A stretch of 64,000 nt of DNA from Gymnorhina tibicen (GCA_013399875.1 VXAZ01003263.1:248001-312000), one strand, 5' to 3'. Counted from the stretch's first letter, positions 37,591-60,049 are shown. Made by a program: numbers and translations. Notes: generated by a model from the letters alone, not told the origin.

Positions 37591-38326
37591 TTTCAAACCA
37601 CAGTAGGACAAAAAACTTTAAACCAATATTTTAGTAAGTAAAATGAGTACTTCAATCTTCTAAAAAAGGTTTACTTTTAGTCAAGATTGGGGCAGATAGT
37701 CTTATCTGCCTGACCCAAAGTGGTTTAGCTATCCCAGCCTAATCAATCCTTCATTCACAAAATTCCTACATGGCCAGAGTAAGCTGGCATATTTTTGCAC
37801 TGACCTTTGTTTAACCTGCTCTGAGACTGCCTCTAAACACAGGTCTCCTGGTTAGAGATAGATGTGGAATGCAAACAAAAACAAAGCCTCTGGCACACTT
37901 GAAATGGAAGATGACCATTTCTTCTTTTTTTTGCACTATTTCAGAGTAAAGAATTTATAGAAGATCCATTCAGATGGCAAGCTGATTAATATCACAAATT
38001 TCCAAAGGCACAGTTTGTCATCACAGATAAAATCAGATTTACGCTTAGACTGGGGATGAATCTGAAAAAGTTATCTTCCAAGAGTTGTTTTTGCTCTGCA
38101 GAAGACTAAATTAAACAACCCGTAATATCAAACAGGGATATGAAATAAAGGAAGTGTGAATCCACAAAGAAAGGGAAGAATTTTTTTCATAAATGTGCAT
38201 TAATGATTATCCTTTGTATTTCTGTTAAATAAATAAATTAAACATGGATGATGTTAAAATATTACTTCAATGTACTGTGGCTCTAAGAAGAAAATTACTC
38301 ACTTTACAACATGGAATAAAATAAAC

Positions 38327-38350
38327 AGGCCTCTCTCTTTAGAGAGGCCT
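38327..38350. repeat. Perfect 10-bp stem, 4-base loop hairpin
   Basis: AGGCCTCTCT, loop CTTT, AGAGAGGCCT. The stem is GC-containing in AT-rich surroundings. There is no T run after it and no reason to read it as a terminator in a eukaryote. Confidence 0.85.
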
Positions 38351-40905
38351 TTAGAGAATCCTTTAGTTCATCTAGAGGCAATAATCCCAGAAAATGTGTT
38401 CCACATCTACAAGAGAATGAAGAAAGTTTTCCTAGAACAAATAGGTATCTGCCATTATATGTAAAAATTTTAGGTTTTTATTAATCTCAGTTTCTATGTT
38501 TGGTGTAAGAAGGAATTCAGGCTCAAATCTAGAGTGAAGTATGTGGCAGTGATGTAACAGGTTTTGAGGGGAATCATTCAATTTACTTTTCTGATATTAA
38601 CTTTTCTGATATTTTTGTCTTCTTGTGAGTATACAGTAATTGTTTTCTTGTGAGTATGTAGTCATTCTATAACCATCAACTCAAATGCAGAAAGAAAAAT
38701 TCATACCTCTTCTTTGCCTGTACAGCCACAGCTGCAAAGAATTTATTTTTTTAAGGAATTGAGACCAATTTTAAATCGTGAAGCTGAAACTCAAATTCAT
38801 ATCTCAATTTCCAAAGATCAGACTCTTTCTACAACCTACTTTCTTCCATTTTGCATAATCAACAGATATCTAGTAAATAAAAATTGCTCTGGTTTTGAGG
38901 AATTTATCACAGATAGTGTGGCCTTTAAAAAGCAGACCCCCTGTAATTTAGGATGTCATATTTTGCTTGTCATTTAGAGATTATTTGCCAAAAAGACACA
39001 TGAGGATTTCCACTTGTGGAAAGAATTGCCTAACCCATAAGGAATCTCAGATGGAGAGTTTTGCTCTTGCAAGGAAAATTCTTCTGAGACACTAAAAAAA
39101 TCCTTTGCTCCAGTATATTAGTTGAGGAAGTTTTCGTGGGTATGAATCCAGCCCTCTGATTCTGTTTGAATTAACCATAGAAGCTCCACTGTAACCTCGA
39201 ATCTCTACTCATTCTGTAGTTTTGTGATTTCCCAAACATCTGCTGGGGACTTTGAAACCACCACATTCATTTTCTTATGAGCTAAGCTGCAATTTAATTC
39301 AGGTCTCTGACGATGAAAGCCTAGGAAGCCTCTACAGAGGGCAGAACACTTTCCAAATCAGTTCTCAGCTTGTGGAGCTGGGAACTGCTGGCCTGCTCTT
39401 CCTTTTGGGTTGGGAGGCCTTGTTGTTTCCAGCTCCCAGACTGACAGTTGAGGAACCCCCATTTTTCTTTTTTTTAACTACACCTACTTCCTGAGGCAAA
39501 GGGCAACAGCCCCTATCCATCTGTCTGGAAAACCTGGAAAGAAACCTGAAATTTGTGAGGTTGTTGGGTTTTTTCAGTAAAGTATTTGAGGTCTGTGTGT
39601 GTTACAGAAATGGGAATAAATTCCCCACAAAAGCAGGAGGACTAGAATCTGTCTTTTTCCTTCTTTGTAGACATCATAGTTCTTGCTAAATCACAAGGCC
39701 TCCTAGTCAGTTTTAAAACTGTTTGTGGCATGGAAAAGAAGTTTATAAAAATTATACCAATACAAGACAGCGCTTTAGGTTTAAAGTATTTCTGGATGTG
39801 GATGTTTAAGGAACTGGTTGATGCCAAAACTAAGTGTATTGATGTCAGTGAAATTTTCTATAGAAAGATGTACCCAAGTCTAGCATAACTCTCAGACAAT
39901 AGATACCACAGATTAAGGAATCAACCTTCAATCAATCTTGGGCAGAGGATGCCCAGACTGAAGTCAACTCTCTGTAGAATTTGGAGACTCTCATGAGGTG
40001 TGTGACACAGTCACCAGACCTTTATAAGGCAGCTCTCAGTCTCTTTTAACCAACTCCTTGGAAAGAAGGCTTGTTTTTTAAAGTGGAAAAAATGTAGAAT
40101 GTAAAACCGCAAATATTTTCACCAGACAGAACTCACATTCCTTGGCCAGACCAGCTGGAAGTTACTGTCAAGGTTGCTGTTCATCAAAGGACTCAAGCAG
40201 AAGGAAAATTCTTATTCTGGTATTTTTGTAGCACCTGTACAGTGGAGCCCTGATCCATGCCTGTGGCTCTTTGGTCTGACATATGACTCCTGGGGAACAC
40301 ACAAGCAAATAATATTCAGTGGTAATCTCACAAATAGTCCCTTTAGGGCCACAGCTAATATAGTGCACTTAAAATTAGGCATGTGATCAATTATAAAGTT
40401 ATTATTGAATCAGAGGCTTTGTGGGCTGAAAATGTGATTAAGAAGTGTTTCAGCTTGAGAAAAGCCCCCAGATAAAATGTTGGAGGTTTTTTTCATATAA
40501 AGCTCAGACATATCATATAATTTTAGAATATTATTTTCATTTTTAACAAGCTTGTCCAAGCTATAAAGTTGGAAATGTCTTCAAATGGAGTTTATAAAAG
40601 AGTATACTTTTCAGATTTCAAAGAAAAAGAGAAGTCTGCAGTCAGTGTGTTAAGAAATCCAGAGATTTTTTCCAAGCATTTTGTTTTTCTTAGTCTAGAG
40701 CTTTTTAGGTTAAGATCCAATTAATACATTATTATTCAAATCAACCAGAGCATTAAATGAAACAATGTTGACTTAACCTTCCTGTAACTCTGTGTTTCAT
40801 GACAGTTATCCCAAAAATTAATTAGGTCTGCTTGACAAAGCAAATTGGTGATGTAAGTGGTGCTAGAAGTAACACTTTGAGTGGAAGCTACTCAAAAATC
40901 CTGTG

Positions 40906-40953
40906 AAGTGTTACCATAATTAAGTGCCAAAAGTGTTACTGTAATTAAGTGCT
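40906..40953. repeat. Imperfect 23-bp direct duplication
   Basis: 40906-40928 and 40931-40953 agree at 20 of 23 bases around the shared core TAATTAAGTGC. Confidence 0.8.
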
Positions 40954-42809
40954 GAAGTTGGCTGCGGTGTGAGCCGACCTTGGTATTGACACAGGAGCTG
41001 CACCCGCATGCAGTGGGTGTGATCGCTGCCTCTGGCTGAGCCTGTGTAGGATTCCCTGCTCTTCGGTGGAATTTCAGTCCAGTAGTGAAGCTGAAATCAG
41101 GGCTGGGGAACTGGTGCATGGTACAGCTTGGTGAGAGCAGCTCTGCAGAGTTTCATGCCAAAGTAAGATGCGTGATGCAGCTGAGGTGGTGGGATGACAG
41201 GAATAGAGGGAATAGGAGGGACAGTGCTGATTGACTAACATTTCCAGGTTACCTGAGCTATCAGTGGAGAGACAGTGGCACTGCTAGAGGCTTTGGGTGA
41301 GCTGCTTCGTGCTCTGTCTCTCATCATGGACTGTGGTGAGAAGCCAGGCAGAGCAAACAGCAAATGTAAGGAGATCCATGGGCACTTAAAACAGCATGGT
41401 GGGAATACCTTCTACATCTTCATCAGCACTTGCAATTACATCTGACCCCTTCCAGAAACAAATATATTCACTCATTATAACCTTGATGTCTTGATTAATA
41501 ATTAAGCCTCTAAAATGTGCAAACAAACTTTAATTTTATGAAGGTTTGAGAAGGATAATCCAAAACCTTGATTAAAGCAGGCCTTTATAAACAAGTCCCT
41601 CTTTGCCTGGAGGACACTGTGTATTTCACATAAGAAGGTTATTTGTAAAATTAGTTCTGGTCCAAAATTAGATATATAAGCATTTGTTTAAGCTTGATGA
41701 GCTTACAGGTAAATGCATGCTTAAACACATTGTTGGAAGGAAAGAAAAGAATACTGATGCAGATCATGGGGCTCATAGGAGTGAAAAAACAACCAAAGGG
41801 GGTAATTGAGTTACTTATCACCTGAAACTATTCCCTGTTGGTGTTCACCACTGACTCTTACTATCCCAGTGGAAAAGGTGACATGGCTGTAGGGGCAATT
41901 AGCCAGAACTGAAAGCTGCTTTACCTTCTTACACTCTTTTAGCAAAGTGCAAATGGAAACATAGCTCTGAAATAAGTCCTTTCTTTTCTTTTTTTTTTTT
42001 TATTCTAGACATGATTAGAACTTTTTACCCTTTTCTCTGACACTTTACACATATGTGTAAGCTAAACATGCAACTGCTGGAGGGGAAGTACTTTTTTTCT
42101 CGTTGTACAGAATGTTGACTTTTCACTGAAAAAGTCAGTCTCCTTCAGAAACAAAACATATTCATCTGAGAACCCAAACTTTTCTATTATGAGTTTTATT
42201 CCTTTTTTTTAACAGAAGTCAACATTTTCTATAGAAAGCTAATATTTGTGAGGCTTTTTGCACTAAAAAAAGTTTCATTTCTTCATATATTTATACTCTA
42301 GAAAACTACATGAGCACATTATTTTCTATCTGGATAACTGCTGAGGCAAAGCAGGAATAATTAAGACAATCAACACACATGTTTTGGTATAGTCGGATAT
42401 TTGGTAATTTGAATCTTTCAAGAACCAATATGTGGATATATATGGTGTCAGTAATTCACTGTCCTTTCCAGTAAAGGACTTGGGATCATTAAATGCAGCT
42501 GGAAGGAGACAGGTTCAAATCCCTCTAAAAGGAGACAGTTGTTCACTCCACAGTGAGTTAAGCTGTGGTGCTCATTTGTGTAGAATGATGCAGGTTCCCA
42601 AGGTTTCCAGGTTTGATGGAGAGACTAAATAAATCCATGTAATATAATTCTTCTGAGTATTAGTAATGATGTATAAACTGTGTCTGGTTCAAGAAGACTG
42701 AGCTGCAAATGGTTGGAGGATGAGAAAACATTCATGGGAGTCACCATACGTGTTGGTACTCCTTTCCTCCTAACCTTCTTTACTGACAGATGCTGGCACT
42801 AGCAGCAGT

Positions 42810-42860
42810 GAGAGGGGATACTGCACCAGATGGACTCTCTGGTCCAGTACTCGTGCTCTT
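42810..42860 (+). repeat. Possible ancient CR1/L3-like LINE tail
   Basis: GGGGATACTGCACCAGATGG ACTCTCTGGTCCAGTACTCG resembles the amniote LINE-tail phrase containing CTGG-C-AGATGGACC-TTGGTCTGA-CCAGTA. Short and diverged; a weak call. Confidence 0.35.
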
Positions 42861-43245
42861 CAGTGCACTGGGGTTCACTGCAGTGCTTTATATGGCTGCA
42901 AACTGTGAGGTGTGAAGCACCAGCACCTTCTGAAGACACCTCGCTTCTCACTGATGTGTGTTAGAGTCGACACCACTCAGTACTCACCAGACCAGACTTT
43001 TCTCACTGGAGTTAGAAATACCTGATTATCTATTTGCAAGTCCTGCCTCCTGCAAACAAGACATTGAGACTCAATTCAGTACTTCACAAAATCCAAAAGA
43101 GGGGACTGAAAATAACAGATTATACACAGAAAGGAGTAAAAAAATGCCAAACCCAACATTTTAGAAATTACAATTTTTGAGTTAGAAAATGGAAAAGGAA
43201 AATGTCAAAAAAAGGTTTTGTTAATCATAATGTTTTGCTTCGTAG

Positions 43246-51191
<7,946 letters not shown>

Positions 51192-51199
51192 CGCTCCCT

Positions 51200-51735
51200 C
51201 GTAATCCTGAATATGTTATCTCCAGCAGCCCCAGAATGCCCCAGGAAGCATTAGGTGCTTCAAACAACTGGGATGCATTTCCAGAAATGGTTAAAAGCCA
51301 TTTTAACCACTGCAGCAGAGTGAAGAGAAAGAACAGCTGGAGCTCAGCCTGGAGCAGCCAGAGGAGGGAAAGCAGGGACCAAACCCAATTTCCCAGGAGA
51401 TGGATGCTCCAGGTGTTCTCCTCTCCCTTGGGGCTGCCTCCTTGCTGCAGCAGATTGCTCCCTGGCAGAGTTCCCATGAGCAACCAGAAGCTGCTCAAGC
51501 AATCAACATCACAGGCTCAGCAGTGAAAGATGCTTTCTCATGTCGGTGACACTGTGTGTTTCCCCCATCACAGAGCTGGGGGATCCGGCTGTGTCTGGAA
51601 CTGGAGAGCACACTGTGTGCTCTGAGCCAGGCTGTGGGGTTGGTTCTCCGCACAGCAGAGCCCCACCTCACTTAACTGAGACCTTTGGCCTGAAGAAGCC
51701 CACAGGATTAGACCCTTACTGAAAGCCTGAGTAAT
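51200..51735. other. GC-richer unassigned stretch
   Basis: Noticeably richer in CAG/CTG words than the rest of the intron and adjoining the LTR on its right. It could be unique DNA or a repeat I do not recognise. No coding signal was found on either strand. Confidence 0.4.
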
Positions 51736-52094
51736 GTGCAGTCTCAGAGTGTACAATGACTCACAAAGAGATACAAATTACTGTAATTTAGGGTGTTTTG
51801 ATTTCAGTGCCAGAATTAGAACAATTCATTCCAGCTCAATTGAAAACAGAAGAGATGTGGTAGGTTTTCATTTTGCAGGGTCTTTAAGCATCTGCTGTCA
51901 GCAGAAAGAATTTGCAATGAAAGGTACAAAGCACTGTTAGAAAAGCATTGGAAAACACTTCCTGGGTCCACTCACTTGTCCCAGTTTGCAGAGGGTATAC
52001 TTGTGTTAGTTCAGGACAATGTGAGGGTGCAGAATCTCCTCATTGCCAACCACTGTAGTCTTTTCCATGCAGAGGGCTGGCTTCTGGCTTTTCT

Positions 52095-52468
52095 TCAGAG
52101 GAAAGGCTGAGAAAGTCAGGGTTATTCAGCCTGCAGAAGACAGGGCTCCAAGGAGACCTCATTGTGGTCTTTCAACACTTAAAGCATTTTAGTAGGGTCT
52201 GTTGAGACAGGACAAGGGGTGATGGTTTTAAACCAAAGGAGGGTAAGTTCAGACTACATATAAGGAAAAAATCTTTAAAATGAAGGTGGTGAGACAGTAG
52301 GACAGGTTGCCAGAGAGGCTGTATAGGTCCCATCCCTGGAAACATTCAAGGTCAAGTTGGACAGAACTCTGAGTAACCTGTCCCTGTTCACTGTCTGGAG
52401 TTTGGGCCAGATGACCTTTAAAGGTCCATCCCAAACCAAATTGTTCTCTGGCTCTGTGATTCTATGAA
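52095..52468 (+). mobile_element. CR1 3' fragment, sense, with intact tail
   Basis: CR1 order is complete: GAAAGGCTGAGAAAGTCAGG, GTTATTCAGCCTGCAGAAGA, GGAGACCTCATTGTGGTCTT, GGACAGGTTGCCAGAGAGGC TGT, CCATCCCTGGAAACATTCAA GGTCAAGTTGGACAG and the terminus CTGTGATTCTATGAAT. 5'-truncated, about 370 bp. Confidence 0.92.
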
Positions 52469-53396
52469 TAAGTGAACAGATTAATACTGGGAAGCACAAG
52501 ATTGTGTGCATGTTCAGGGCAGCAGCACCCCTGCCTGGTAGAGCTATGGGGTTCTTGCCGTATCACAGAGAAATTTTATCTGCAAGGAATTGCTTTATCA
52601 CTATTTGACAGATGAACACAATCAGTGTCTAACACATATTCAAGTAAATAAAACACAATAATAATGTGATAAGAGTAATTTCAGCTTCTTATACAGTACC
52701 AGTGAAATATTATGGTGTCTGCCTCTCTCCAAATCTTCAGGAATTTTGCCATCATGTTGAGCATTCACCCCAAAATTACAAAAATCCAAGGAAATGAAGG
52801 GAAGAATTAAAACAAAAAACAGACTCATTTGCTCTAACCTAGCAATCTACCTCTAAAATAATCAGTCTCATCTTCCTTTATAGTCAAAGAAGAGAAATAA
52901 CCATCTCATTTTGAGGCACATATATCGAGGCAGTTGACTCCATTCTGGAGTTGCCTATTTCTCCCAGTTGTCTCTAAACAGAGGATAGATACACTCATGC
53001 AAATGCAGATAACTGTGGTTTAGATCTGTAAAGTTATGTGAGGTGAATTCTGTCTAGCAGTCTGTTCCTGCATCCCTCAAGTCTTCTCCCCTTTGTACAT
53101 CATATGTCAATATTATCAGCCTAATTGCTGTACATTGCAGGAAACAAAGATTATATCTGTATCAAAATGAAGGGTTGTATTGCTGCAAAGATATTTTCTG
53201 TGATCCATTGTGATGGCTCTGTCATTTACATAGCTCCTTCTCTGCCTTTTTTCTAACTCATCCACAGTCTTAAAAAATTGCTCACAGTGCAGCCTAAGAA
53301 AACTTGCATATGTATCAAACATTTTACCTTTTTTTTCCCTAACAAACCATTTTTATCCTTGTCCTTGATGCCCAGTGAAAAACAGTTCTAGCTGGC

Positions 53397-53559
53397 TTTT
53401 CTTCACATTAATAAATAGCATATGGCTGCAGTGGCAAAATGCAAAGCACATGTCCAAATTATCTGAGCATAAAATGCAACTTATGCAGACAGTTAGAATA
53501 CATTTATGTAAATATATGTATATAGGTATATATGAGATATAGGTATAAATATATATATA
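53397..53559 (+). repeat. Inverted repeat, left arm (163 bp)
   Basis: The reverse complement of this arm occurs at 54882-55044 with three differences that I find, none of them gaps (about 98% identity). The outer end reads TTTTCTTCACATTAATAAAT and the inner end is TA-rich (ATAAATATATATATA). The sequence shared is mostly non-repetitive, including GGCTGCAGTGGCAAAA and CAGACAGTTAGAATACATTT, so this is not a microsatellite effect. No transposon family recognised. Confidence 0.95.
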
Positions 53560-54881
53560 ATCCCAAGAGTAAAATGCATTTGATTATTCTCTACTGTTGT
53601 CCAGAAACTCCAGAGAAAGATTTATATAACTCCTTTCAGACTGGTACATGGAATTTTCATAGATCATAAACTGAACACTTTGTGACAGAGTGAATTAGGC
53701 TTTACTTTTATCATGTTTCACAGTTAAGTAAAACAAAGACCATTTGTACATCCTAGTCATAGATCTATGCTGTGAATTAAGTGAAGAAGCCTACCTTATA
53801 GCTATCATCTGTACTGCTTCTGAACAAAATGTCAAAACCTAAATTCCAGCTTCATTATCTCTGCTGTCAGCTGTTTTTGAAACAATTGACCTTGGCTGTC
53901 TCCTGGAGGTTTTTTTCTCCTTTGGTTCTTCCCAGTATAATATTTGTCAGATCTTCTTCATCCTCCATCTCCCCAACCCTATCTTTCTTTCTTCCTAAGC
54001 TATTTCTCTACTGAAGAAATAAATTTAACTAGTTTGTGCTTATCATTTATGTAGATGTCTGTCCAAAGCTTCTGCTATCCAAATAAAATCTCTGATACCT
54101 TTCTGAAAATTGCCAGCCAGACATTGAGATATCAAGCTCAGTATATTAAAACAATATTTTTAAGCTTCATTTGACTGTTCTGTTCTCTGTATATATAGCC
54201 TTGACGTCTTTTGAAAGCATTCTTATCTTAACTATTGCACAAGCTCCTCATCTGGAAATCATCTTTTTCTAAACATGTATCTAGCTAGATCCAGACAATA
54301 CATATGACTTACAAACCCTCTGTACGGTATTACTGTTATAAGGACTTTTTTTGTCCATTGTGAATCAGAAATGGTTGGTTTGTGTCTTAATACTTTGAAA
54401 TCAATTGCAGGAACATCTATTCTTTGACCTTGCAATTTGCCCTACTTCAGAAATCCCATCGATACAATGATAAGTTTTCTTCATCCATTACTTCAGCTAT
54501 GACTGCACAAAGAAATATGTATTGCCTAGCATATGCCAGCAATTTTTTCACACAGAAACAACTTCATTCTGGAAACTCTTCACAACCTGTCTTACTGCTT
54601 AGCTCTTTCAGCACTGAAAGATCAAAAACCAACTATGGTCAATGCTCAGTCTCATGATTTGGGTGTAATCTCTTCTCATTCTGTTGGTTTTGAGCAGTCC
54701 TGGTCTACCTGAAGTCCTGGTCTACCATCTATGTCTAGATGGTTGTATGGCTGAGCCCTTGGTACCAACTCATACATGACATGTTAATAATACATAAAAT
54801 TTGTATTCACATCTGATGCAACTGTGCCTTTCAAATTCCTGCATGCTGGTTCAGTCCAGTGTCTTTTATCATATATATTAA
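53560..54881. other. Spacer between the inverted-repeat arms
   Basis: 1,322 bp of AT-rich sequence without a recognised exon, transposase reading frame or terminal motif. It contains two copies of AGTCCTGGTCTACC (54696-54709 and 54713-54726). If the arms are terminal inverted repeats, this would be the body of a non-autonomous element. Confidence 0.6.
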
Positions 54882-55044
54882 TATATATATATTTATACTT
54901 GTATCTCATATATACCTATATACATATATTTACATAAATGTATTCTAACTGTCTGCATAAGTTGCATTTTATGCTCAGATAATTTGGACATGTGCTTTGC
55001 GTTTTGCCACTGCAGCCATATGCTATTTATTAATGTGAAGAAAA
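54882..55044 (-). repeat. Inverted repeat, right arm (163 bp)
   Basis: Reverse complement of 53397-53559; the spacer between the arms is 1,322 bp and has no internal symmetry that I can see. The similarity stops sharply at the outer edges (GGC before the left arm, AATGTCC after the right) and at the inner TA-rich ends. Confidence 0.95.
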
Positions 55045-57610
55045 ATGTCCACTGTCCATACACAGTGGAGTCAGTAATGAATACCTGAGAGAGGTTCAGA
55101 GAAGCTTCTGCAACTCCCTCACAGTCATGCCAGCAGTATGGATATTTCTAGCACTATTAAGTCAAGCAGATTACTTAGGTCTTCTGTTTGTTACTCAGTA
55201 TCAAAATCCATATGGAACCTTTACAAAGTCAATCACTGCACGACGGCAGGGAGAGAGGAGACAGGCAAACAAAATGAAATTGAGGTGGTTTTAGTGAATC
55301 TCTGTGACCTTGTCCTGAGAGGATTTAGATAGAATCTCAACAGGCACCCAGGAGGCACTGCATTCCTGCTGGGATTCACCAGGGAGAGGAGGCAGTGTCC
55401 CTAAACTGTCTCTTGAGTGTGTAGACCTTGTGATCCATTCATTCTGCTTCAGAGCAAAAGCCATGCAGATGACATGGAAAGGAAGGTGTATTAAACTAAC
55501 TGGGTTGAAAGGGAGTAGTTATGCTTATGAGATCAGTTACTGCTGAGAGCAAATTTAAGAAATTGCATTTCTAAGATAAGTGCCTTTCAGGCATTTCAGG
55601 TGTGGTTACTAACTTTTTAAGTGTGTTTACTCAGTTTTGAGTCAAAATGAATTAAAACAGCCTTCAGTAATGATTCTTCTGTCTTGTGAGAGTGTTGATT
55701 TACAAAAGCTGGTGAATGAAAGTCTGAGTGTCTGAAGCAGTTACCAGTCCCAGATATTTTCTCTGATCCTCTATGGAGATGTATATTATGTCTTCCACTG
55801 CTGTGCTAGAAGCATACTGGGCTTCCCCTCTGGAGCAGTGGTGAAGCACACCCGAGTCAGGAAGGGGAAGTTGCTGGTGCACCCTTGAGATCACTGGAGT
55901 CTTTGAGGAGGTTTTCCTGTGGCACAGAGCTCTGTAACAGTTCTGGTGAATTCAATAACCCAATCACGTGCTACCAAATGCAATACTGAGGCTAACTGGT
56001 TGAGGTCAATCTCTTTAACTGCATTACAAATTTACACTCTCTAAAGGAGTATGTGCTGTGTGGAATGATTAATTTGGCAGTCGGACTGCTACATTATTTT
56101 GTCGTAGAAAGCATCTGAATGTAGACTTTCCTACCTTTCTGTAGGAGAAGCAGGTGTATTTGTTTTATTCTGAGTGGTTTATGAAATGAATGTTGCCAAA
56201 GAGCTGAATTCATGCCGTATAGTCTCAGGTGAGTGTGGGTTAATCACAAGAACCAGGGCAAATATGTCCTACTTAGGTCAAATCTCTCTCAGTCATTTTC
56301 GTTATATGAAGGCCTGTAAATTTCCAGCTATAAGGCCAGGTGTGCATATGAAAAGCAAACTTAGGCTGCCGTTTTCAAAGAAGTTGAAGATGCTTAGGTG
56401 TTATTGAAATGCAGTTTACAGTTAATTAAACCTTCAGTAATTTTTGCTTTCCATAAATTAATATTTATTTTCTGTGTTGAAATAATAACAAGTACATTTC
56501 TCAAGTAAAACATTTTGTTGTTAGGTGCAGGAGATGACAGAAGAAAATTTTAGTTGAACACCAGCAGACAAAAAAAATGGATCTAATTGTATATTTGTAA
56601 TTAAGACTTGTTCCAGTTTTTGTTTGGCCTTTGAAGGACAGGCAAAATTTTGAAATGAAGCCCCAGCTAGGAAGAAAAAAATTTTAAAACCTCCTGTGAT
56701 TGTTCTACAGGATATATTTTTGGAACATAGCTGATATTACCATTAGTCTCTTCAGAAAACTGTGGACATTTTTTTTCCACATTTTGATTATATTCTTCTC
56801 CTGTTCTTATTTGAGTTTTATTTGTCTTTCTTTTCATTAATACCCATCTGTCCCAAGGGTTTTTCTGACAAGTTAAAAAGAGGCATTGGTTGTCTTCCGT
56901 GATTCAATATTTAGAGCATCACAAATCATGGCCATATCGTGAAACACATTTTAACATTTCCTTATGCCCCTCAGTTAAAAGAGGCTGCTTGAAAATGTGT
57001 CTGCACTTTAATCCTTGGAAACATGCATCAGTAAACTAGAGACATGATCTATAAAAACTCTTAACGGAAAATAAAATAGATGTTTCATAAAAATAACATG
57101 TTGCAAAAGTAAAGGTGGAATTCCCTTAGAGGGACTTTTTTGAGGCTATTATTTGTGGCTATCAGAGCTGACAGAAAAGAGCTGACAGAAAAAAAAACAA
57201 AACTAAACCACAAACACTCACAGTTGCCTTTCTTTTCCTTTAATATAGACATATTTTGGTTGTTTCAGCTTGAGTGCTCTCCTTCACTCTGTGACAGCTG
57301 GGAGAAATGCTATCAAGCACAAGGATTTGTTATTTTTCTTTTCATGATGTGGCTTGTAGGGAAGATGATTTGGAATGAAGCTCCCACTGAGACAAGGATG
57401 TGGGAAGATCCACCAGTCTTTCAAAGAGAGACTCATTTCTTTGTTATTTAGGTGTTTGACTTTTTAAAGATTGCAAACAAGAAAATTTAGGCCTAAGTAA
57501 TTTGCTTCAGGTTCCACTTCTTTAAATAGTTCTTTAAAACAAACATGTATTAATATGGGAAAAGTTTGTGTATCTTTCTACACAGAGATCTTGCCTGTCA
57601 ATTAGAAAAA

Positions 57611-57630
57611 AAAGAGAGAGAGAGAGAGAC
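57611..57630. repeat. (GA)n microsatellite
   Basis: Short AG dinucleotide run after an A tract. Confidence 0.85.
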
Positions 57631-58260
57631 AGGGGGCTCCTGGGTGACTATTTGGTTGTAATACTCATGCAGTCATTATGTTATGATAAGAACTCTTTAT
57701 TTAATCCTGAAAAAAGGGCATTTTCTAACCGGCAGAAATTATATGCATCTATATTAGAAAGGATAGCTAAGAGATCAATAAAGATGGAGAAAATTGAGCA
57801 TTAAAGTATGAGTGTTGGGAGCTTCCCCAAAATTATATTTTTGCTAGTGAGTGACAGATCATAGTGCGGCCTGGAGTGGGTCCGGGAAGGATGCACCACA
57901 ACAATACCACGTATGGAAACCTCTGTTAGAGGTAGGCCAGGCAAACACTGCTTTCAGGTCAACAGTTAAAAGTGTTGACCCTCGCTCTTGGCGTGTGTCA
58001 GTGAAATTTTGATAAGTTTGATGAAATGGTCAGAACAATCTTAGAAGAAGTAATTTGTCATTGTATCCATCTAATGTGACCACCGATACATCACTTGTTC
58101 TAGAGCATCTGAAACTAAAGTTACTTTAATACAAAATATTTTCAAAATCTGGAGTTCCTAGGTGGTTATGTTGATATTAAGAATTCCTTCCTAACAGTTA
58201 ATTGAAAATCACAGTTAGTACCGGAATTAGCGAAAAGCTGTTGACAAGTCAGTTAGATGA

Positions 58261-59026
<766 letters not shown>

Positions 59027-60049
59027 TTCTTGCAAAATTTGTTTGTAAGAAGAAAATTTGTTGAGATGCTTTGATGAAACTCAGTGCTGTGGGCATGTTT
59101 GCATGCTTTATGTCAGTGGAAAAATGGTATGGTCTATGCCAAGTTTGAGTACTGGGCCAAACTCTCCCACAGTAACTCCCTCTGTTACTGTGTGCACCTC
59201 ATCTTCTCCATCACTAAGCAGGAGTTTGGTTTCCAAGCCATCTGAAAAGATATCTGAGGATTCATGTGCTGGCATCTTAACACATTTTTTAAGTAGCATA
59301 CTGTGAATGTATCATAGTATTCAAGACTGACTAAAAAAAGAAGAGGGATTATTGAAAATTTGATGAATGTTTTGTCAAAACCTCCATTTAGTATTTCCCT
59401 TAACAGCCTGATTTTGAAGAATACACTACAAAATTTAAGGCTGCTGGAAAGACCAAATAAACTTCAACGCATGCTTCTACATCTAAGCAAGCTGGATAAT
59501 ATAAAAGTCTAATGGTAATTCTGAAAAAATTGAGGCGAGGTAGATTAGGAAGGAAAAGCTTCCTTGATTAATCACTACTAAGCAGAAAGGACTTAATGGT
59601 AAGACAGTGTGTTGCTTGTTTTCTAGTCCATTTTTATCTATGGCTTTATGCTGTGCAAGTCAATTACTGGCATTATGTGTGAACATGGCAGCAGCAAAAG
59701 GTGTGCCATTTCCACACACTTGGGATGTGGGGTTTTACTCCTTGCTTACTAGTGAATAAATAACAAGGTATTTCTATTCTTGGCTGCGCTATAGGTTTCC
59801 CATGTGGAGGTGAAAGCTTTGATCTGCAAAACATGTATCAATAAGTCTGCTTTCAGGGATGCAACATAATTTTCAAGCATAGCATGAAGTGCTCAGTATG
59901 CACTCTGAAATTTCATATCACTTTGCAAAAACAGAGTAATTAAAACTTTGAAGAGCAAACAAATTGACACTGTAGGAAACTTTGTTTACAAAATGCTCTG
60001 AAGACCTTAAATGAAAGTAGAAAGAAATGAAAGAATGGCCCTTTTTCTG

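Noticed and set aside
38327..38350. GC stem-loop as a transcription terminator or small RNA
   Set aside because: Eukaryotic intron, no T tract after it, and too short for a miRNA precursor.
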